Source: Phyllostachys edulis (lineage: Eukaryota > Streptophyta > Magnoliopsida > Poales > Poaceae). Taken from it: 64,000 nt of DNA. This document shows positions 55,507 to 64,000 of the stretch, in pieces. Within the stretch, counting starts at the first letter, position 1. Every line of letters starts with the position of its first letter. The notes under the pieces are model-generated. The model was not told the DNA's origin. It saw only the letters and a program-made list of their open reading frames with translations, and made no database searches. The stretch is taken from assembly GCA_036346405.1 (NCBI GenBank), contig CM070548.1, forward strand, positions 60,324,611-60,388,610, in the 5' to 3' direction. A program made the position numbers and the translations under genes.

Positions 55507-57750
55507 CGTAATATCCCAATTTTCTGAGCCTTAAAAATCCTTTTGATTAGTTAGTAGTTGGAAAATTCACCCTTGAGTTTTATTTGAATTTTAAATAAGC
55601 TTAATATGGACTTTTAGTATCAATACCATTTAATATTATTAATGTCAACATCAACTATTGTCAATAATATTTTATTTGGATTTTATGTGCTTGGGTATAT
55701 TTTCTAGATTTTTCTAGAATTTTTCTGAGCTAATTTGTTATTTTCTATTGGCCAATTTGTATTTTCTGTATTCACCAAAAAGAAAAACCAAATAAAATCT
55801 CATATAATGTTTAGGGTCGAAACCCAACTCGTTTCCACCCCGACCCAGCACCACGCGCGCGCCCCCGCCTTTCCCTAACATGCGGGCCCCGCATGTTAGT
55901 GTCCCCTCCTTTCTCGCTTCGGCCACCAAGACCTTGCCCCACCTGTCCGTTGTTGTGTGCGGCGACGCGACTTGCTCGAGCCACCGTCGCTGATGTGTGG
56001 GCCACACCAAATCTCTTGTTGATCATCCCCAAATCCGTTGAGGATTCTGTTCTGCTGCCACGAGGCCGTTTTGGGCATTTGCGCCCTGGACTCTCCTAGC
56101 CGACCATGTATAAAAGGGAGGCGAGCCCTTGGCCTCCGCACCCAAGACTTAGCCACCAAAGCTCGAGCGTCGAACCCTAGTCGTCGGGAGAGCTTGAAGA
56201 AGGATTTGCGCCATCGCTAACTCCGATGAGTGATTCCGTTGCAACCAGAGCCGCCCGAGCCTCGTGGTCTGCACCTTCGGCATCGCACGAACAAGGTCTA
56301 CTCCTTGGACGCCTTCACTTCGCCGGAGTGTCGCCAGAACACCAATCCCGACGAGCCCGTGTCTTCTCCACCACTTCGACCTCATCGTCGGTCGCCTCAG
56401 CCACCCTCTTGCACCCGTGAGCACCTCTCTGAGATCCCCTTCGCGTCATCTACCTCCTGGTACCACCCACCGCCGGTGAGGAGCCGTCGTTCGCTGGAAC
56501 TCTCGGTCCTCGAGCCTTGCCGCCGCCGATCTGACGTGGTCGTCTACATCCGCAGCCAGCTCAGCCTTCGTGCGTAGTGTCATCCTGCGTGGCACTGCGT
56601 CAGCAGCCACGTGCACGCTTGCGTGGTAGCCCAGCCCAAACCCAGATCCGATTTGATGTGAACCTAGTCCACCGTGAGCCGTGTCACTAACTTATGGGTC
56701 CCACATGTCAGATTTTCTTTTAATTTCTTTTCCAACTGAAAATCTGAGGGTTGATGTCATGCTGATGTCATAATCCGTTTTTTCAATAGAAAAGTAATTC
56801 GTATAGTTCCATAAATTCCTTTTAAATTATTTCTTTAGGGTTTGAAATTCCAAAAGCCATATCTTTTGCATCCGAACTCCGATTGAGCCCATTCAAATTT
56901 CTAAATTTATATAAATTCGAGATCTATTTATCTGAGATTTGTATTTAATTTTTGGATTTTATTTTATTTCTATTATTTATTTATTTTGTTCATTTGCTTC
57001 GTTTGCGAGTAGACGTTGATTCTTTAGGGATTGAAGAAGAGGGAGTGCACCAAGTTCAAGATCAGTACTTGGATATATTCTAAGGCAAGTTGTACCTTTG
57101 ATCATATTGAACCCAGTTTTCAAAATTATTTTGATTCAAATTAATGCATTTATTTTAAGTATTTATTCAAGTGCTTTTGGGTGTAGTTATTAATCCAATT
57201 TGATTATATCCACCTTGACTATTGTTATGTTATAATCTTTTGTCACCCTAGATTGGTTCATTATTTAGTTGGTAATATCGTAGCACCAACGTGGGTCGGT
57301 TAGATACGAGTAGATTGCTTAGCCATGCAACGAGTCGTCATTTCATGTGAGTTGCAAATATGAATTTGACTAAGTGAATATGAAACTTTGTGATAAAACT
57401 GTGTGCTATGTGTTGTTACTTTGTGATAGCATGTGTTGCATTTAACCAACAGGATGGGAAAGGATTTAGACTGAGACAAGTGCTGGATACTTTGTGATAT
57501 GGTGGAGCTTTGTGAATGTGAATGATAATCTATGAGGCATAGTTAGAAATTGGAAGTTTTGCCTTGGTCAATTAAGGACTTAACTTTGTGTGCCATTGAA
57601 CTGATGCACAACTGTACGACCACATGTCTGGTATAGAACAAATCTAACTTAGTAAGTTATGGAGTCTCGACAATGACTACTCAGGTTGTAGGTTAAGTGC
57701 TCTGTGATGGACGGAGGTGTGGACTACTTCGTAGTACATATTTATGAGCG
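55507..57750 (+). repeat. Chromovirus 3' LTR, first part
   Basis: Starts CGTAATATCCCAATTTTCTG, with the canonical first T of TG mutated to C. It matches the reverse LTR fragment ending at 14151. TATA box (ATGTATAAAAGGG) is at 56106. It is interrupted at 57750 by a solo LTR and resumes at 61079. Confidence 0.8.
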
Positions 57751-60700
57751 TGTAACAGCCCAAATTTTTCAAAATTCAGAGAAAATTAAAACCTATTTAT
57801 TTTTGTGGATTTTCTGAAATCTTAAAAGCTTTTCCTTAAATATTTTAAAACTAAAACAAAATTAATTGCAAAAATTATTACCAAGCTTAAGTTGGAATTA
57901 TTTTATTTAAATCCAAAATGCCTTTGAGAATTTCTGTGAATTTTCTCATAATTTTTGGATTTATTTTGCTATTTTCTAAAAAACCAATCGAATTGTCTGA
58001 ATTAAATCAAATAAGAAATCAAAAGAAATTCCAAAGCAGTCTCTGGCCAAATCCTGCTTGGCCCAACTCTCTTCTCTGACTTGGCCCAAGCCAACTCAAG
58101 ACTACACAAAGATCAGCGCCAAATCATGGCCCTCGGATCCTAATCCAACGCCCCGGACACCACCCTTCCCTTTCCTGTTTTCGCCGACGCCGACAGGTGG
58201 GCCCGCCCGAGCGTCTCCTTCCCCTTTCCTTCTTCAACCTCGCGCCTTTCCTTCCTCCCCACCGCGTCCGCCATGGCCGGTTTCAAAAAACCTTCCAAAC
58301 GCGTCCAAATCCGGCCGCATCTCCGTGATTGGTGCGCGCATTTAAACCCTTGATCTCCCCCGCCTCCGACACGGCCTCCCCTTTCCATCTTTGTGCCCTG
58401 AATCCCCCTTTTCTCGCCGCCATGCCGCACGCGACCTTCTTGTTCTCCACGCAGCTCCGGCCATGCCCTCGCCCTATAAATAGGTGCTTGGTGCGCCTTC
58501 TCCACCGCAAAGACAACCAAGATCACCGTAGCCCTCCTCCTCCTTCTAGCTCATGGATTTTGAAGTTTTGCTCGGGCGGCGAGCCGTTCTTCCCGATTCG
58601 GCCGCCCGTCCCGTTCCGCCTCCTTCATCTACACCAGCAGCACCACCTCGACGTCGCGAAGCCGGAGCACCCATCCACGTCGCCGGAGGACCACGGGAAC
58701 GCCCACTTCGACAACGACCGTACTTCCTCACCGCCAAAGCTCACCGCCGACGACATTCCGTCCTCGCCCGCTCGCGTCTAAGGTAGCCACTAGGTTCAGC
58801 GTCTCGTCCTCTCTCTGTTGATACCACCCGCACATCTCGCCGCAGCGTAGAACGCCGGCGAGCATCTCGCCGGAGCGTCGCCGAGCTCGAGCCGACGTGG
58901 CTCGACCCGCGAGGCGCCAAAGACGACGCCACCTCACCCCTTGGTCCTACGTGGCTGCCCATGTGGCGGCCACATCAGCCGCGTCAGCACCACCTCCCCA
59001 AGCCAAAACCCTATGGACTTGGTCCATAAGGATCGTGCCCATGACACGTGGGGCCCGCGTGTCGTGAATTATTTTAATTCCTTAAAATCCTGAAATTCCC
59101 CAGGCTGACGCCAGCTTGCGCAATAAATGGATTTTCCTTTAGAAAAATAAATCGGGAAATTCATTTAAATTTCAGATTTATGGTTTAAATTTGTAAAATT
59201 CATAACTTTTGCATCCAATCTCCAAATTGGGTGTTTCAAATTTCTAAATTCATGTAAAATCATTATCTAGCTAACTAAACCAAAATTATTTAATTTGAAG
59301 CTATTTTGAATCTGTATTTAAATTTAGAAATTATTTTAAATATCAAATTTAGACTAAAACTTGTAAAATTCATATCTTTTGAACCTCAACTTCAAATTGA
59401 GTGATTCAAATTGCTAAAATATTAGAAAATTATTATCTAGCTAAATAAAATAAAATTATTTCATTTGGAGTTAGTTTGATTTGTCTTTTGGATTTATTTG
59501 AATTTCATTTGAATTTGTCGTACTTTCGCGTATAGACTTTGGACGATTAGGAGGTAGATCCTTCAGAGGAGTTAGAGTTTCAGGACTTCAACGAAGGCAA
59601 GTTATACCCTTGACCATATTGCCCCCAGTATTTTAAAGTTATTTAATTCAGTTTTTAAATTATTATTGCATGCATATTTTTTTTAGTCAATTATTTTAAT
59701 GCCTTGTTTTAAGGCTTAGTTATTCCAATTGTTATTGTATGGCCAATCTTGAATATTGAAATGTCATTCCTTTGTCACCATAGATAAATTGGTTTGGAAA
59801 TTATTCATGCTAACCAAATGCTTAGACCATGATTTTGATTTTGAGAGGATTTAGCCAAATCATTACAAAATTGGTTTAAACTTAAAACTATGGTATTGTT
59901 TTACCATAGAGAATTTGTAAAGGTGGTTTCTACTAAAATAAAATTAAAATGGTTTGGACTTGGTAAACGGATGAATGGTGGGTGCGAGTTTATGCACGGT
60001 TTAATCTGGTTAAGATTAAAACCTGTGGTTTGATTTTGAAAGACGCCTAAGTCGATTAAGGACCGGTCTTTGAGCGTATTTTGCTACGCCTTACCGTACC
60101 ACCACATGTCTCGTATGGGCAAGACCTGGCTTATTAATTTGGGATACCTCATAGATATTTGTGCCGTGTTGTATGTGTGGGTGTCGGTTAGACTATAGTC
60201 CCACTGGCGCAAGAGGGGCTCCTGAGGACAGTCGATCAATGGAAGCGAAACCTTAGCGGGCATGAGTACTTTGAGGTAGATCATTGTAACGGCCTTGTGA
60301 TAATTGCTTTGTCACACACCTTAGGAAGCGTGGGTTGGCCGACACAAAAAGCATATTATCTCTTGTGGGTAAAGTTGTACAAACTCTGCAGAGTAGAAAA
60401 CTATTCAAATAGCCGCGTTCGCGGTCATGGACATGCTAGCAAAGCCACTCCGAGTTAGACTTGTTTTTGGTTTCACAATGATTTCAACAAATGTTTTCGT
60501 GGATGGTTAGTCCTCGGGGAAAATTAGGCGGTTAGCCATTGTGATAGGAGGGTATCCTTCACCATTCAAATATGGAGGTTATCCACACTATAAAAGCCGT
60601 TATTTAAAATCTGATTTTAGGTATAGTATAAAATGGCCTTGGAAATTAATATGATTATTTAAATTGAAAATGCTTGCTTTGTGCAAATAAACCTGCCATT

Positions 60701-61073
60701 ACCCCTTGTTTACCCTATGCATGCATCTAATCTGTAATTTGATTTGGTGTAACTTGCAAGCACAGTGGTAGTGCTTACTCTTCTTTCAATAATCTTTATT
60801 CAGAGAAGACCTCTATCAAGACGGTGAGGACATCGATGCTTAGGCCACGCTTCCCGATGATTGCCCGTGGCGAATCGTTGGGTCTACTATCGCTATTTTA
60901 TTTCATTGTGTTTTACCTTATTTGGCCTTAGGCCGTTTGTAATAAACTCAATAATTATCAATAAAATGCGTGATATGTTTTGATTATCACTTTTGTTTAA
61001 CTGTGTACACTAGAAATCCTGGACTAGTGTATGAACACAGAGAATTCGGGATCCTTCGCTCCCGGGTTCGACA
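57751..61073 (+). repeat. Solo LTR, 3.3 kb, nested in the chromovirus LTR
   Basis: It runs from TGTAACAGCCCAAATTTTTC to TCCCGGGTTCGACA, with a perfect 5-bp target duplication GAGCG at 57746-57750 and 61074-61078. A TATA box (CCCTATAAATAGG) is at 58472. ORFs in 58058-58960 are GC-rich leader sequence and not genes. The conserved block TGTGGGTAAAGTTGTACAAA is at 60366. Confidence 0.93.
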
Positions 61074-61078
61074 GAGCG

Positions 61079-61330
61079 GTTTACCGTCTTCAGGTCCAAC
61101 GGTGTGTGTCGGACTAACTTTCTTAATGGGTTGGTACCGGCAGTAAAACACATCGGGAGTGTCAATGTTTAAGATGAAGTTTCTGAAAGGTTTTGTTATG
61201 ATTAGTGCTTGCAACACTGGTTATATCGTGTGGGTAAAGTGTACAACCTCTGCAGAGTGTTAAACAATCTATTCGAATAGCCGCGTCCGCGGTCATAGAC
61301 ATGCTCGAAGATTTCACATGAGGGGTAGAA
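61079..61330 (+). repeat. Chromovirus 3' LTR, second part
   Basis: Continuation of 55507-57750. It contains GTGTGGGTAAAGTGTACAAC and CCGCGTCCGCGG (61222-61304). It ends at the TAGAA target site of the next solo LTR. Confidence 0.7.
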
Positions 61331-63669
61331 TGTAATACCCCATTCAATCTTTCGAACTATATTTAAATTTGAACCATTTTATTAGGAATTAAAAAGGGAT
61401 TTCAGAATTTCTCTTGAAGGGGTATTAAATTTTGGGCTAAAGGCCCATAGCCTTGGCCCATTAGGGGCAGCCAAAACCCTAGCTGCTACAATACCACCCC
61501 CTCTTGCTATAGTACCGCACCGCCGCTACAGTACTGCCGCCTCCGTTGCTACTGTCCAAGAAGGAGGGAGGGAGAAGAACCCTTCGGGTGCCGCCGGCCA
61601 AGGAGAAAAGAAGAGGGAGAGAGGAGGAGAAGAGGAGAGGAGTGCCTCACGGGGGTTTCAGCGGCTACACACGCCTTCAAGGGGTAATGATCTTCTCCCC
61701 ACTGGTTGGATCAAATTAGATTCGTAATTGCCATGATTATGGGATCGCTGTTCTGATGCGATTAATTTCAGAAATTTGTTCAACGCTTGCTCGTCAGTTT
61801 TCATGTCATTAAATTCCAAATTGGAGGATAGCGTATCCTAGAGATTTGTGGGGTTTGTCTTCAGCTTTCCATAGGTTTAAAGATCACCCAATTCGGAGTT
61901 GTGGTCTAGAAGTTACATTGATTTCTTTACTGCTGTCCAGAATTCTGATGAATATTGGCAGTTGATTTGTTTATTAAATTAAGATTGTGTTAATGGCTGA
62001 TTCAGGGAGTTCACCCAACATTATTGTTGTAGGAGATTTATTAATATTTCCATATTGTTAAAAATCTTAAAATTTGGTTCATCCATTCGAAAGTTATAAA
62101 ATTTCTTATACTACTGAATAGTCTGTCTGTCAGATTATAGTTCTAGATGTTCATCTTATTATTAGACTCAGAGATTGGCCGAATTGGAGATTCTCGCCAA
62201 CTAGGTTATTGTAGAAGATTTCACTAACTTTCTAGGGAATCTAAGTTTTCTCTTTTACGAGTTTCAAAGCAAAAGTTATGTAACTTTTAATACTACTGTC
62301 CAATGTAGCTTCCTGTTAGAATGTTATCTAGCTTGAGTAGAACAAATAGATAAACCTTGGGTTTGGGAGAACGAGTTAGAGCGTAATGAGTTAGAGCGTT
62401 GCGAGTAGAGTCTCATTTCCATGTCATTCTTATTTGAGTAAGTTGATTATGTAGGAGGAGAGGCTTCGGGATGAGTGGCATCATCCTTGCCTTCTAACAC
62501 GTCGTAACACGAAAGGCAAGTACAATTGAATTGTCTTGATTGCTATTTGTTCCACTTGATTGATGAATGTGCAATGGATAATTCCGGTATTACTTGTTTC
62601 CCTTCATAATTGATATACCATGATTCTTCAATAATATATTTACGTTCAACATATTCATTCGTCCATTTATTCATGTTTCACCCACGGGAGTGGATAGTGA
62701 AGTCTCATCATTCCAACATGGGCAAATACATTGTGAAATGTATTGACTGATATCTGTTTGTAATGCTTGATACTCATGCTATGATTAAGTTCTATGGATT
62801 TCGAGTAATTCCAATAATTCTTGTTTCTTTTCATGGATGTTAATCCATGCTTCTTAAGATTATGTCTTTCATATCCATGAATTCATCCATTCATTCGTTC
62901 GTTCATGTTTCACCTACGGGAGTAGGGAAGTAAAGACCCGTCATTCCATATGGGCACGTAAGACTCACCATTCTAATGTGGGTAAATTGGATCCCTGTTA
63001 TGAAACATTCTTCATACAGCTCTTGGATCCCCGCATTTTGGATAATGCGGGTCTGAGTGAACACCGATGGATGTTCACTGGCAATACCGGTATAAGCAGA
63101 AGTGAAAAGCATACATTCCATTCTCTCATAAGATTTCTTCCATTCTGTTTCATATTCAGATATTATGAATGTTATGTTCTTGATTCGATATTTTTCCATA
63201 TTATTCTGTTGTACTTGCTGAGTCGTGGACTCATTCTTGCCATTATTTGTGTGTTTTAGGTAAACACTGATGATGACATGCTTGGGAGGGATTAGTCACG
63301 GATCACTTCATTCACTTCACATTTCACTATTAATTAATGGACTTGTTATTATCTTTCATTTGATAATACTAGATTGTAATAATGGAGTTCTGATGGTTGA
63401 AGTTATCATTCATTATGACTTGGTTGAACTAGTGAAAGCTTAATATTCTTCGTATAGACTCTTGATAGTTTTATCTTGAATAATTCAATAGGATTGGATA
63501 TTTACGAGTTTGTTATGTTGCTGAAATTTAATTCAATTCTTATGATCAATCTATTGTTTGTTGATCCTTACCTATTATTAGCTGATAGGTTGCTGAAATT
63601 ATTTCGTATTGTTGATGTATGTTAGACTTATAAGTAATATTTTGGCTTCCGCATAGCTAGGGTGTTACA
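61331..63669 (+). repeat. Solo LTR, 2.3 kb, nested in the chromovirus LTR
   Basis: It runs from TGTAATACCCCATTCAATC to GCTAGGGTGTTACA, with flanks TAGAA (61326-61330) and TAGAT (63670-63674), a target duplication with one change. Its 3' part is homologous to 12440-13425. No coding capacity. Confidence 0.88.
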
Positions 63670-64000
63670 TAGATTTTCATAAAAAAAATTGGGAAGGGAG
63701 CTGTGTGATCTAAGTCATATGGCTGTGTGAATAATTTAATTAGACTTTGTGTTCTTTGTGAAAATAACTGATAAATTAATATTGTTTATTTGTTTTAAGT
63801 TATGTTTTAATCTATTATTCGTATTCAGTTGCAAATGTTGCATTTATGCAAAAAGAACCACAAAACCATTCCTTTGGAATAAACCATCATGTATACATTG
63901 CATTCTGTGGTATGACTTGTGAGTACGGTTGTTTACTCATGCTTGCTATAATCAATCGACAGAAGCGGAGGAGTCTTCGCTCGTTTTTGAGGAGGGGTTA
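63670..64000 (+). repeat. Chromovirus 3' LTR, third part, running off the window
   Basis: The sequence GACTTGTGAGTACGGTTG and CAGAAGCGGAGGAGTCTTCG corresponds in place and style to the region near 60740-60830 of the related LTR (CTTGCAAGCACAGTGGTAGT; CAGAGAAGACCTC). It is therefore the end portion of the interrupted LTR. Confidence 0.55.

Noticed and set aside
58058..58962. Several GC-rich ORFs on both strands
   Set aside because: They lie in the leader of a solo LTR just around its TATA box. Overlapping frames, no domain and no codon pattern support a gene.

Overview
This is nuclear DNA of a grass, most likely rice or another Oryza. The evidence is one intron-rich plant E2F gene with monocot-like coding sequence, a Stowaway MITE, CACTA, MULE and TRIM elements of cereal type, and layer upon layer of Ty3/gypsy long terminal repeats (LTRs). 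The window is typical heterochromatic accessory DNA: one host gene, everything else mobile elements and their debris. All calls come from reading the sequence by eye; family names are by motif recognition, not database search.

Layout. 1-10661: a decayed Tat-type Ty3 element (copy 1). Its gag-pol lies on the minus strand (gag 9838 down to integrase about 3733), its 5' LTR is at 9895-10661, and a separate spliced accessory gene lies on the plus strand at 1-2605. 11830-14151: two LTR remnants, tail to tail. 14152-14657: a gag remnant split by a Stowaway MITE. 15075-19320: a structurally complete 4.2-kb LTR retrotransposon (TSD TGTTT, iMet PBS, PPT) that carries fragments of several host genes instead of pol: PTB-like RRM, BCKDH E1-beta, GH28 polygalacturonase, RGLG/copine, K+ channel cNMP domain and PDR-type ABC transporter. 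It is the most interesting object here. 20000-24345 (minus): a 14-exon E2F transcription factor gene. 26131-28088: a copia-like LTR rich in a palindromic motif. 28975-34344: a complete but defective CACTA element (TSD GTA) with TNP2-type transposase and Ulp1-like protease remnants. 35160-36875: a tandem repeat hosting a Pack-MULE (TSD 9 bp) and an 81-bp-LTR TRIM. 37466-39144: a second, truncated CACTA. 39418-53862: a second copy of the Tat-type element, interrupted by a 3.3-kb solo LTR (49216-52527). 53870-64000: the pol end of a chromovirus and its 3' LTR, itself interrupted by two more solo LTRs (57751-61073 and 61331-63669).

How parts relate. The E2F gene and the transducing retrotransposon lie on the same strand, the element starting 0.7 kb past the E2F stop codon. 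The two Tat-type copies share an architecture in which gag-pol and the accessory gene converge on a hairpin-rich spacer, and in which a 29-bp palindromic minisatellite occurs both in accessory-gene introns and in the LTR U3. The nesting order and target-site duplications allow a relative chronology of insertions.
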